64,000 bases of DNA, from contig NC_077230.1 of NCBI RefSeq assembly GCF_027887165.1, forward strand, positions 259,412,976 to 259,476,975. The letters are read 5' to 3'. Each line of letters begins with the position of its first letter. Within the stretch, counting starts at the first letter, position 1. The position numbers and the translations under genes are program-made. Origin of the DNA: Monodelphis domestica (taxonomy: Eukaryota > Chordata > Mammalia > Didelphimorphia > Didelphidae). Shown here one piece after another: positions 50,251-61,165 of this stretch. Below the pieces are notes generated by a model. It was not told where the DNA came from, did no database searches, and saw only the letters and a list, made by a program, of their open reading frames with translations.

Positions 50251-51254
50251 ATGTAACTAGAATAGTAATCCAGTGGCCTTATCTGCCTGTGACTTCTTAA
50301 GAGTTTTTACTTTTCTTTCAAGTAGAAAAAAAAATCATTTGTCCTAATTTAGTAGAAAGAATAGTAAGTTCTTACTAATGACCTTCTTTTTGACCCAAAT
50401 GATGTACATCCCAGATCAAATTCCTCCAAATCCAGATTAAGTTCCTCTCCTACATAAACACAAGCATTTCCAAACTACTCTAATCCTCATTGACTTCCTC
50501 TTCCCTGAACATTCACTCATCTTTGTCAAGTAATTTAGGACTTAAATTTCAGTCTTCTCTTGTGTATTTTCTGAATCTCATGAGATGAACTCTAAATATT
50601 CAAAGGTAAATTAGGCTTTAAGACAGTGTTATATATATATATATATATGTATATATATGATTTTAGGTATCAAATTAAGAAACCCCCCCAATTCCAATGA
50701 AATGAGGAGTAAAGGGCTAGAAATTCAATTTCTACTGAATACAATATAATATTATCTCACTAACTAAACCAGGATTAAGACATAGAAAACACTTGAATTG
50801 ACAATAGCATAAAAGGATAAAAAGAAGAGAACTGTATTTTTTTTAGAAGAGTCCCAGGTGGCCTTGGAAATTTTATCAGTAAGAGCCATAGAAAAAAAAA
50901 AAAACTAAGGATTAGTTTCAGAAGGTCAGATTCCCAAGTGGAATGTTACTGTAACAAGGCTCAGATTGTGCTATTATTTGATGTTTTGTTTCTTCTAAAG
51001 CCCATTAATAATCATAAATTTGCAAAGTGCAAATTTGTTTCTCTGGTAGGGAAAATGGAAAGGCTGAAGGAATGTTCTCCTTGATAAAACCAGCATAGAA
51101 AGGTTTTAGTTCCATCAAGAAAAATGGAAGAAATGCTTCAAGGGGAAAATTGAGAGGAAAAGATAATCCCAGGAGGCAAAAGAAGTTAGTTGGAGGGTCA
51201 AATAAGGAATGTGGCAGAAGAGATTAAGGAAAACTGGATCAAAGCAGTTAGTTA
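50251..51254 (-). other. Inverted 5' part of the retroposed transcript, unassigned
   Basis: No family or coding region recognised. A TA-rich tract lies at 50630-50659. In the sense of the presumed source RNA it reads on the minus strand. Confidence 0.4.
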
Positions 51255-51385
51255 TATGATAAATGTTTAATTTATATGGTGTTTAAGAAGTCTACAAAAC
51301 ACTTTTGCATATTCTATTTAATCATTGTAAGATAGGTATGATTAACAAATGAGGCACCAGAGGCTCAGAAGGGTTTTAAGGGACT
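51255..51385 (+). mobile_element. MIR-type core-SINE fragment
   Basis: The order CTACAAAACACTTTTGCATA, ATTTAATCATTGTAAGATAG, GATTAACAAATGAGGCACC and AGAGGCTCAGAAGGGTT fits the MIR body. It was present in the retroposed RNA in antisense. Confidence 0.7.
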
Positions 51386-52170
51386 ACTCAATTTTCTGGG
51401 GAAGTAGCTATTTCTGGGGCTCCATGATAATGAAGACACACAGATACTAGCATTTGAGTAACCAGCCCTGTAACTAACTGTCCTTGCTAGTTCTGATGAA
51501 GGTGGCTCTACCAGGGTAGTCACAATGCCCTGCCCAAAGCTTTCCTACAAGTGTAGGATTTGAAGGAGAGGTTTTGGACACTTTTCAAGACCTGACAAAC
51601 CAGAACCCACTTGTTAGTAAACCAAGCCTTCAGATACTGCTAAAAATATATCTGGCTTTAGATTTGGTGAAATATATATTTTTTTTAATTTAAAACAAAA
51701 TGGTGAGGGGAGGGAAACAAAATAGTCATAGTAACTGGTATGATGCAGGAAAAAAATAGAATCATTCAACATACTCAGAAGTTCACAGAAAACTTTTATG
51801 ATCTAAAGACATTATACAACAAAGCAAATTATTGATCGTAAGGGAAGTGGAATGACTTGAGTATGATAATAGGATAAAATTTACGAGATCCAAAATGAAG
51901 CCCAGAAATGGCACAAAATCTGTTCAGGTTCACACAGGTAATTCACACAGCAGATTACATAGGGCTAGTTGCCAAAATTCCTAATAGACAGGTTTAACTA
52001 CATAGTCTAAAACTTCTCCTAGTCCAGGTTTCTTTCCACTAAAAGATTAATAAAAAGAAAACTGGATTTGGAATTAAGAGAAATCTACATTTAAAGTTTG
52101 CCTTCAAAAGCCTACTTACTGCATGATCATGGGACAAGTACCTTCCTCTCCTGGTGCTAAGTTATGATTG
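51386..52170 (-). other. Unassigned part of the inverted segment
   Basis: Nothing recognised beyond AT-rich sequence. Confidence 0.4.
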
Positions 52171-52269
52171 GGAGGCAGTTGGGTGGCTCAGTGGAGAGCC
52201 AGCCTAGAGACAGGAGGTCCTAGGTTCAAATCTGACCTCAGATATTTCCTAGTTGTGTGACCCTGGGCG
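52171..52269 (+). mobile_element. Truncated marsupial SINE at the inversion junction
   Basis: It starts GGAGGCAGTTGGGTGGCTCA and stops after GTGTGACCCTGGGC, where the remaining half of the SINE should read AAGTCACTTAAC. The break coincides with the inversion junction. In the source RNA this SINE lay antisense at the 5' end of the copied part. Confidence 0.88.
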
Positions 52270-52362
52270 TTTTTTTAATTGCATAGTTTTAGTAAATGAA
52301 TGTAACCTTGTTGGATTCATATGTCTTTACTCTGGAAGGTTTGGAACCTAAAGAGGCTTCTC
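52270..52362 (+). repeat. 93-bp inverted repeat, right arm
   Basis: Starts TTTTTTTAATTGCATAG and ends GAGGCTTCTC. It is the reverse complement of 50158-50250 with four substitutions. In the twin-priming reading this is the RNA stretch copied by both cDNAs. Confidence 0.95.
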
Positions 52363-52779
52363 TATCACAAATTGGTGATCACAAGGACAAACCCTGATTT
52401 GTTTGTTCATTGCAAATATTTGGTTTAGTCCTAAGATCATATTGCTTGAGATCTCAAAACAAAGTCCTGTTGATACCAAAGAACACCCTGCTTTATTCTA
52501 AAGTTGAATGTTTGAATAAAGAAGTCCATTGTGGAATTAGTGGAAATAGATAAAGAATAAAAAGAAAATATATGTCTTAAGAGTGGAGATGGAAGTAACA
52601 CCTTTCTACTGGCTGGTTTCAGGGTCTTGGCACCAAAGAACCTTTGGAGCAAGTTCTCTTGAATTTTGAAGTAATCTTTCCTACTTCAGTAATGTTAAAC
52701 TATCATTCACTTGGCAGTTAATCATGTGCTGCTAAATGTGATATTGTCTATACTGTCTTGAACTTGAATTCACATGAGT
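52363..52779 (+). other. Unassigned part of the retroposed transcript
   Basis: No family or coding region recognised. The only open stretch, on the minus strand at 52437-52652, has no recognisable domain. Confidence 0.4.
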
Positions 52780-52928
52780 TCTTGCATTGATTGGTGTTTT
52801 TCTTGTGTTTTGTTTCACTAAATGCATTGTGGTCTCTTGGAGGGCAGGAACAATGTTGTATTCATCTTTGTATTTAAACAGGGCCTTACAAATATTAGGT
52901 GCTCAATAAATATTTTGTTTTCGTTGTT
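52780..52928 (+). mobile_element. L2-type 3' tail
   Basis: GTGGTCTCTTGGAGGGCAGG, then TTCATCTTTGTATTTAAACA and TTAGGTGCTCAATAAATAT form the typical end of an L2 element. L1 copy D inserted directly after it. Confidence 0.65.
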
Positions 52929-52944
52929 AATATGTTGTATTCTG
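52929..52944 (+). repeat. Target site duplication of L1 copy D, left
   Basis: AATATGTTGTATTCTG, repeated exactly at 59283-59298. Confidence 0.95.
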
Positions 52945-53617
52945 GACTTCCGGTTAAGATGGCAGCTTAGAGAAAGCTAAAGCTCAGATCTCCGGAAAAC
53001 CCTTCCCGACCGATCTCAAACGATAAGCTCCTAAGGCGCCGAAATTCAAAACGATCAACAGCACAGACCCTGGGAACCCTCCTCCTGGACCTGGACCCGG
53101 ATCAAAAGGTACGGCTCCCCTTAAAAGCCAGAACCCGAGATCCCTCGGACCTCAGGGGTAGGAGCGCAGAGTCCAAGGCTCCCGGAAGCCTCAGCCCTGC
53201 CGGGCTCAGAGAGCAGAACCCTCAGGGCCTTCTACAGTCCCGGTGAAAGTTACTGCCTGGGGCTTCCACTGCAGAGAGCTGGTCGAAACAACAGCAACCC
53301 TCAGGGCGGGCAAGACAGCCTCACAGGCTGGATCCTGCTATCCAAGTCTCAGTGAAAGTCCTCGCCCTCGGAGCTTGGGCTAGCTGCAGCCCATCCCCCT
53401 GCAGGCCGACGAAACAGCCTCACGGCCAGCGATTCTGAAGGCAACTTCCGGAAAGCGAGCTGGGGGGAGAGTGTGGTCTCCTGGTCTGACCCTTCCATTC
53501 CAGTTCCAGTGAGGCATATTCAGTTTAACCCAGGGAAAGCTCATAGACAATCAGCCCAGGACTAAAGCCTCTGATCACCAGACAGAGACAAGAAAAACTA
53601 ATCCTCCACATTCAGAA
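52945..53617 (+). promoter_or_regulatory. CpG-rich 5' UTR and presumed internal promoter of L1 copy D
   Basis: This part is much richer in G, C and CpG than its surroundings (for example GGCGCCGAAATTC and CCCGGATC blocks). L1 5' UTRs are known to hold the pol II promoter. Position and composition support that role here, but no single binding site is claimed. Confidence 0.6.
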
Positions 53618-54583
53618 ATGGCAAACTCCACAGAACCACAGAAGCCCCAAAATACCAAGAAAAATAAGAAGAAAGGGGCGACTTTGGACACATTCTATGG
53701 AGCCAAAATACAAAATACAGAGCAGACAGAAGATAATATATGAGAAAATGCTCCAAAACCTTCCAAAGGAAATGGAAACTCTCCACAAACCTATGAAGAA
53801 TTTGAATCAGAAATGACCAAAAAGATGGAAGCCTTCTGGGAGGAAAAGTTGGAAATAATGCAAAAGAAATTCACGCATCTACAAAACCAGTTTGACCAAA
53901 CTGTAAAAGGAAACCAGGCTTTAAAGGCCAGAATCAGGCAGCTGGAAGACAACGATCGTGTAAAAGAGCAAGAATCAATAAAGCAAAGCCAAAATACCAA
54001 GAAATTAGAAGAGAACATAAAATATCTCACCGACAAGGTGATAGATCTGGAAAATAGGGGGAGAAGGGATAATTTAAGAATAATTGGACTCCCAGAAAAG
54101 CCAGAAATAAACACCAAACTGGACATGGTGATACAAGATATCATCAAAGAAAATTGCCCAGAGATTCTAGAACAAGGGGGCAATACAGCCACTGACAGAG
54201 CTCACAGAACACCTTCTACACTAAACCCCCAAAAGACAACTCCCAGGAATGTAATTGCCAAATTCCAAAGCTATCAAACAAAAGAAAAAATCCTACAGGA
54301 AGCCAGAAAAAGACAATTTAGATATAAAGGAATGCCAATCAGGGTCACCCAAGACCTTGCAAGTTCTACTCTGAATGATCGTAAGGCATGGAACATGATC
54401 TTCAGAAAGGCAAGAGAGCTGGGTCTCCAACCAAGAATCAGCTACCCAGCAAAACTGACTATATACTTCCAAGGGAAAGTATGGGCATTCAACAAAATAG
54501 AAGACTTCCAACTTTTTGCAAAGAAAAGACCAGAGCTCTGTGGAAAGTTTGATACTGAAAATCAAAGAGCAAGGAATACCTGA
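53618..54583 (+). pseudogene. L1 copy D ORF1, one nonsense codon
   Basis: ORF1p is the trimeric RNA-binding chaperone that packages L1 RNA. The reading starts at ATG 53618 (MANSTEPQKPQNTKKNKKK), with a TGA at codon 42 (53741) in an otherwise open frame of about 321 codons. An inner ATG at 53813 opens 256 codons. In order it shows a lysine-rich N-terminus, a coiled coil at about residues 66-145, the RRM from RRDNLRIIGLPEKPE, and the C-terminal domain TTPRNVIAKFQSYQTKEKIL to RELGLQPRISYPAKLTIYFQ. The TGA could be a decayed CGA (CpG) codon. Confidence 0.95.
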
Positions 54584-54769
54584 AAAGGTAAATATTAAGG
54601 AAAGGGGAAAATGTTATCTTCTTCTTTTACTCAAACTCTCTTCTATAAGGACTACATTTATATCAACCTATGTATACTAACATGTGGGGAAAATGTAATG
54701 TATAAATAGGGGGTAAAGAAAGACCAAATAGAATAATCATTCTCACACAAAGATTCACATGGGAAGGGG

Positions 54770-55035
54770 AGGGGAAGAAAACTCCTATAAGAAGGAGAGG
54801 AAGAGAGGGGGGGGGGTTACTTAAACCTCAATCTCAGGGAAATCAGCTCTGAGAGGGAAAAACATCCAGATCCATTGGGATCTTGAATTCTATCTTACCC
54901 AACAAGGGTAAGGAGAAGGGAAAACCAAGGGGGGGAGGGGGAGAGGGAGAACAAAAAGGGAGGGAAAGAGAGGGGGGAGGGGGAGGGAACAAAAAGGGAG
55001 GGACTAAAAAGGGAAACATCAAGGGAGGGGACAAG
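54770..55035 (+). repeat. G-rich purine tract in the L1 copy D spacer
   Basis: The ORF1-ORF2 spacer holds several G-runs in A/G-only sequence (for example an 11-G run near 54810 and repeated GGGAGGG blocks up to 55030). Copies A, B and C have similar tracts at the same place. Confidence 0.85.
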
Positions 55036-55115
55036 GGGGACTGATTCAAAGTAAATCACTGGACTAAAAGGTAGAGCCGAAGAAGAAAAGGTTAGAATTA
55101 GGGAAGGCAATCAAA

Positions 55116-58100
55116 ATGCCAGGGAGTCCACAAATGACAATCATAACTTTGAACGTGAATGGGATGAACTCACCCATAAAACGTAGACGAATAGCAGAAT
55201 GGATTAGAATCCAAAACCCTACCATATGTTGTCTTCAAGAAACACACATGAGGCGGGTTGACACCCACAAGGTCAGAATTAAAGGATGGAGTAAGACCTT
55301 CTGGGCTTCAACTGATAGAAAGAAGGCAGGAGTGGTAATCATGATATCTGATAAAGCCAATGCAAAAATAGACCTGATCAAAAGGGATAGGGAAGGTAAT
55401 TATATTTTGTTAAAAGGGACTATAGACAATGAGGAAATATCATTAATCAATATGTATGCACCAAATAATATAGCACCCAAATTTCTAATGGAGAAACTAG
55501 GAGAATTGAAGGAAGAAATAGACAATAAAACCATACTAGTGGGAGACTTAAACCAACCATTATCAAATTTAGATAAATCAAATCAAAAAATAAATAAGAA
55601 AGAGGTAAAAGAAGTGAATGAAATCTTAGAAAAATTAGAATTAATAGACATATGGAGAAAAATAAATAGGGATAAAAAGGAATACACCTTCTTCTCGGCA
55701 CCACATTGCACATTCACAAAGATTGACCATACATTAGGTCAAGAAACATAGCACACAAATACAGAAAAGCAGAAATAATGAATAAAGCCTTCTCAGATCA
55801 CAAGGCAATAAAAATAATGATTAGTAATGGTACATGGAAAACCAAATCTAAAACCAATTGGAAATTAAACAATATGATACTCCAAAACCGTTTAGTTAAA
55901 GAAGAAATCATAGAAACAATTAATAATTTCATCGAGGAAAATGACAATGGCGAAACATCCTTTCAAACCTTTTGGGATGCAGCCAAAGCGGTAATTAGAG
56001 GTAAATTCATATCCCTGAATGCTTATATTAACAAACAAGGGAGAGCAGAGATCAATCAATTGGAAATGCAAATGAAAAAACTGGAAAGCGATCAAATTAA
56101 AAACCCCCAGCAGAAAACCAAATTAGAAATCCTAAAAATTAAGGGAGAAATTAATAAAATCGAAAGTGATAGAACTATTGATTTAATAAATGAGACAAGA
56201 AGCTGGTACTTTGAAAAAACAAACAAAATAGACAAGGTACTGGTCAATCTAGTTAAAAAAAGGAAGGAAGAAAAGCAAATTCACAGCATTAAAGATGAAA
56301 AGGGGGACAGCACCTCCAATGAGGAGGAAATTAAGGCAATCATTAGAAATTACTTTGCCCAATTATATGGCAATAAATATACCAATTTAGGAGAAATGGA
56401 TGAATATATACAAAAATACAAACTGCCTAGACTAACAGAAGAGGAAATAGAATTCCTAAATAATCCCATATCAGAAATTGAAATCCAACAAGCCATCAAA
56501 GAACTTCCTAAGAAAAAGTCCCCAGGGCCTGATGGATTCACCTGTGAATTCTATCAAACATTCAGAGAACAGTTAATCCCAATACTATACAAACTATTTG
56601 ACATAATAAGCAAAGAGGGAGTTCTACCAAACTCCTTTTACGACACAAACATGGTACTGATTCCAAAACCAGGCAGGTCAAAAACAGAGAAAGAAAACTA
56701 TAGGCCAATCTCCCTAATGAATATAGATGCAAAAATCTTAAATAGGATACTAGCAAAAACACTCCAGCAAGTGATCAGAAGGATCATTCACCATGATCAA
56801 GTAGGATTCATACCAGGGATGCAGGGCTGGTTCAACATTAGGAAAACCATCCACATAATTGACCACATCAACAAGCAAACTAGCAAGAATCACATGATTA
56901 TTTCAATAGATGCAGAAAAAGCCTTTGATAAAATACAACACCCATTCCTATTAAAAACACTAGAAAGCATAGGAATAGAAGGGTCATTCCTAAAAATGAT
57001 AAACAGTATATATCTAAAACCAACAGCTAATATCATCTGCAATGGGGATAAACTAGATGCATTCCCAATAAGATCAGGAGTGAAACAAGGATGCCCATTA
57101 TCACCTCTACTATTTGACATTGTACTAGAAACACTAGCAGTAGCAATTAGAGAAGATAAAGGAATTGAAGGCATCAAAATAGGCAAGGAGGAGACCAAGT
57201 TATCACTCTTTGCGGATGACATGATGGTCTACTTAAAGAATCCTAGAGATTCAACCAAAAAGCTAATTGAAATAATCAACAACTTTAGCAAAGTTGCAGG
57301 ATACAAAATAAACCCACATAAATCATCAGCTTTTCTATATATCTCCAACACAGCTCAGCAGCAAGAACTAGAAAGAGAAATCCCATTCAAAATCACCTTA
57401 GACAAAATAAAATACCTAGGAATCTACCTCCCAAGACAAACACAGGAACTATATGAACACAACTACAAAACACTCGCCACACAACTAAAACTAGACTTGA
57501 ACAAATGGAAAAACATTAACTGCTCATGGATAGGACGAGCCAATATAATAAAAATGACCATCCTACCCAAACTTATTTATCTATTTAGTGCCATACCCAT
57601 TGAACTACCAAAATACTTCTTCACTGATTTAGAAAAAACCATAACAAAGTTCATTTGGAAGAACAAAAGATCAAGGATATCCAGGGAAATAATGAAAAAA
57701 AAACACATATGATGGGGGCCTTGCAGTCCCTGACCTAAAACTATATTACAAAGCAGCAGTCATCAAAACAATTTGGTACTGGCTAAGAAACAGAAAGGAA
57801 GATCAGTGGAATAGACTGGGGGAAAGCGACCTCAGCAAGACAGTATATGATAAACCCAAAGATCCCAGCTTTTGGGACAAAAATCCACTATTCGATAAAA
57901 ACTGCTGGGAAAATTGGAAGACAGTGTGGGAGAGACTAGGAATAGATCAACACCTCACACCCTACACCAAGATAAATTCAAAATGGGTGAGTGACTTAAA
58001 CATAAAGAAGGAAACCATAAGTAAATTGGGTAAACACAGAATAGTATACATGTCAGACCTTTGGGAGGGGAAAGGCTTTAAAACCAAGCAAGATATAGAA

Positions 58101-58922
58101 AGAATCACAAAATGTAAAATAAATAATTTTGACTACATCAAACTAAAAAGCTTTTGTACAAACAAAACCAATATAACTAAAATCAGAAGGGAAACAACAA
58201 ATTGGGAAAAAATCTTCATAGAAACCTCTGACAAAGGTTTAATTACTCATATTTATAATGAGCTAAATCAATTGTACAAAAAATCAAGCCATTCTCCAAT
58301 TGATAAATGGGCAAGGGAAATGGATAGGCAGTTCTCAGATAAAGAAATCAAAACTATTAACAAGCACATGAAGAAGTGTTCTACATCTCTTATAATCAGA
58401 GAGATGCAAATCAAAACAACTCTGAGGTATCACCTCACACCTAGCAGATTGGCTAACATAACAGCAAAGGAAAGTAATGAATGCTGGAGGGGGTGTGGCA
58501 AAATAGGGACATTGATTCATTGCTGGTGGAGTTGTGAATTGATCCAACCATTCTGGAGGGCAATTTGGAACTATGCCCAAAGGGTGCTAAAAGAATATCT
58601 ACCCTTTGACCCAGCCATAGCACTGCTGGGCCTGTACCCCAAAGAGATAATGGACACAAAGACTTGTACAAAAATATTCATAGCTGCGCTCTTTGTGGTG
58701 GCCCAAAACTGGAAAATGAGGGGATGCCCATCAATTGGGGAATGGCTGAACAAACTGTGGTATATGTTGGTGATGGAGTACTATTGTGCTAAAAGGAATA
58801 ATAAAGTGGAGAAGTTCCATGGAGACTGGAACAACCTCCAGGAAGTGATGCAGAGCGAGAGGAGCAGAACCAGGAGAACATCGTACACAGAGACTAATAC
58901 ACTGTGGTATAATCGAACGTAA
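55116..58922 (+). pseudogene. L1 copy D ORF2 (endonuclease and reverse transcriptase), two frameshifts
   Basis: ORF2p nicks target DNA and reverse transcribes L1 RNA. The endonuclease opens MPGSPQMTIITLNVNGMNSP with CCLQETH (Glu42) and ILVGDLNQPLS (Asp144, Asn146). A one-base loss near 55741 breaks the frame within TLGHRNIAHKY. The next 55778-57712 stretch carries SDHKAIKIM, the fingers, [15 protein letters not shown] and the catalytic FADD at 57209-57220. A length change in an A-run near 57698 shifts the frame again. The C-terminal third runs to 58922 with the CX3CX7HX4C knuckle at 58483-58536 and ends WYNRT. All catalytic motifs are present, and the total is about 1268 codons, normal for L1. 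Confidence 0.95.
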
Positions 58923-59282
58923 TGGACTTCTCCATTAGTGGCGGTGTAATGTCCCTGAACAACTTACAGGGATCCAGGAGAAAAAAACACCATTCATAAG
59001 CAAAGGATAAACTATGGGAGTGGAAACACCGAGAAAAAGCAACTGCCTGAATACAGAGGTTGAGGGGACATGACAGAGGATAGACTCTAAATGAACACTC
59101 TAATGCAAATACTATCAACAAAGCAATGGGTTCAAATCAAGAAAACATCTAATGCCCAGTGGACTTACGCGTCGGCTATGGGGGGTGGGGGGGGGGGAGG
59201 AAAAGAAAATGATCTATGTCTTTAACGAATAATGCTTGGAAATGATCAAATAAAATATATTAAAAAAAAAGAACATAAAAAA

Positions 59283-59298
59283 AATATGTTGTATTCTG
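59283..59298 (+). repeat. Target site duplication of L1 copy D, right
   Basis: Exact copy of AATATGTTGTATTCTG found at 52929-52944. Confidence 0.95.
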
Positions 59299-60059
59299 CA
59301 AACTAAAATCAGGGAATCTGACCCCAGGATTCCCCTCATAACATTTTAATATATACATTTGTATACTTTATAGATCAAAGCTTGTTTTCCTGACATCTGT
59401 TCCCAGCTATGAATCAGATGATCTGTTCTCCAGTGCCAATTAGGCTATACTGATTCTACACTTTTGGGGCTTAGGGGAAAAGTTTAGGGTTTTTTGGTTT
59501 TTAACATTTTTATTATACTGTTGCAATGGTTAAACATTGGTCTTAAGTATTTAGGCTTATTTTAGTCTAGAAACAAGGATGGCAAATCAGTCCTGGGTAG
59601 ATATGACTTCATGGGTCTATTTGATAATAGAGGTTTTATTTCTTTAGAATGGTGTGCTGCACAGTCAAAGAATGAAGGTACATTGGAAAAAGAAAGGTCT
59701 ATCTTAACAGAGCAAAATGGCAAATTTGCAATAGAGGTTATAAGAATTAAGGCAGTTAAGAAGGAAGATGGAAAACCCCAGGGCAGATGATTTTGGATCA
59801 AGTTTAAGGACAGGTGGAAGGTTACAAGTGAGACTTTGCTTGGTGATTATAGAAAAACAGTAAAAAATAAAAGTAATAAAAGTAAAAAAAAAAAAGAATT
59901 GGCTTCATATCCCCCAAATTGACAAAGTTGATAAAAGATGCAAGTAGTCTGGAAGTTCTCTTGGGAGACAAGAAAACTACTAATTGTAAATTGGCCATTT
60001 GTCTACTTGTTTTGTAATTGTCCTCCCCCCAAAATTACTCTTTGACTTGATACATCCAT
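59299..60059 (+). other. Unassigned part of the retroposed transcript
   Basis: No family or coding region recognised. A-rich runs occur near 59880-59895. Confidence 0.4.
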
Positions 60060-60330
60060 TCATCCCAAGAAAGTCAAAAGAGATGTCCTGTGTATACCAA
60101 GATTTCAAATGGCACTTCTTGTAGCAAAAATTGGTAACAGATGAATGCTCATCAATTGGAATAGTTGAACAAATGATATCAGTAAAGTGGAATATTAAGT
60201 TCTTAAAAAATATAAGAACTTAAGAGAAATGCTCAGATGTATGAATTGTGGCCATTAAATAAGCCAAATAAATCTAGAAATAAGCACAATGACTAATAAT
60301 GTAATACAAAAAGATAACTTGGTTTACCAT
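60060..60330 (+). mobile_element. Old L1 fragment, end of ORF2
   Basis: ATGCTCATCAATTGGAATAG and TTGAACAAATGATATCAGTA match in outline the L1 segment encoding the CPSIGEWLNKLWY region. The rest is strongly diverged. Confidence 0.5.
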
Positions 60331-60344
60331 AAAAGCAACAGCTA

Positions 60345-60912
60345 ATGTTGGATCCAGAAGCTCAGTAACTTAATAGTAACTTCAGTAACTTATGCTGAAG
60401 GTGGCCAACAGCCCTAGTTTCTGAACTTGTTGGTCTGTATATTATCAGTTACCTCATCAATCAGGTATCACGGCATGTTATAGACTTTGTGATGATTAGA
60501 ATTAATGGCTTACAATTGGCCTCATGAAGCAGTATAATTCTTATGATCTTGTCCATTGACGTTTTTTATCTGGTCAATAGGTATGAATGGGAACCAGTGG
60601 TAGCAGTGTCCCCTTTGCACCCAAGCCCTGTGCTCCTGGCCTCTTGACCCTATTGAGACTGTAAGCATTTCATCTGCCATTCACTCTATACCTAGCAGAT
60701 TCCTACTCCCTTTTACTTTACCCATCCCTGCCTGTATCACTGGGCACCCCACCTCCTCTCTCCACAGTCTCCTACCCCTGTTCTCTGAGTCTCATTCTCA
60801 CTGCACTTGTGCCTGCCCTCTCTTACTCTTGTTCCATGCTGAATAAACTTTCATCCACTTGTTTGTACTAAGACTCGGCTTCCCTCAGAAAACAGTGATT
60901 CCCTGGGCATTC
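60345..60912 (+). mobile_element. Possible LTR fragment (fossil)
   Basis: The right half is less AT-rich and contains GCTGAATAAACTTTCATCC followed by TGTACTAAGACTCGGCTTCC, which has the form of the polyadenylation region and end of a class I retroviral LTR. Start and target duplication are not clear, so this is tentative. Confidence 0.4.
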
Positions 60913-60979
60913 CCTTTTATCCTAACTGACTTGCCTACAGTCACACAGCCAAGTTGAGGTCAGATTTGGGGGCCATACA

Positions 60980-61165
60980 ACACCGGTGGACAGAGCAGAG
61001 GGCCACAGTCAGGAAGGCATCTAAGTTCTGACCTAGGCTCTGGACACTGGGCAAGTCATTTAAATTTGCCTCAGTTTACTCATCTGGAAAATTAGTAGGA
61101 GAAGAAAATAGCAAACCAATATAGAATTTGTTTAGAAAATTCTAAATGGGGTCATGAGTCATTAG
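60980..61165 (+). mobile_element. MAR1/THER1-like SINE
   Basis: The order CACCGGTGGACAGAGCAGAG, GACACTGGGCAAGTCATTTA, CTCAGTTTACTCATCTGG, GGAGAAGAAAATAGCAAACC and AAATGGGGTCATGAGTCA fits the marsupial/therian SINE that ends in the GGCAAACCACTCCAG and GGGGTCACGAAGAGTC blocks, as recalled. Confidence 0.7.

Larger units (their letters stand above)
52945..59282 (+). mobile_element. L1 copy D, full-length and young
   Basis: A 6.34-kb L1 with a 5' end at GACTTCCGGTTAAGATGG, a CpG-rich 5' UTR (to 53617), ORF1, a purine-rich spacer, ORF2, a short 3' UTR with a G-run at about 59180-59200 and an A-rich tail. A perfect 16-bp target duplication flanks it. It is the least damaged element of the window: one nonsense codon in ORF1 and two single-base frameshifts in ORF2. 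It lies inside the retroposed transcript and is therefore younger than it. Confidence 0.97.

Noticed and set aside
50158-52362. Reading the 93-bp inverted repeat as the terminal repeats of a DNA transposon
   Set aside because: The left arm sits at the insertion junction but the right arm is internal. An A-tail and a target duplication lie far away at 63856, and each arm has an A/T run at its inner end. Twin priming explains all of these.
58335-58753. Antisense open frames in L1 C-terminal regions (also at 30626-31398 and 46029-46329)
   Set aside because: The same antisense readings recur in every L1 copy, so they are mirror frames of ORF2.
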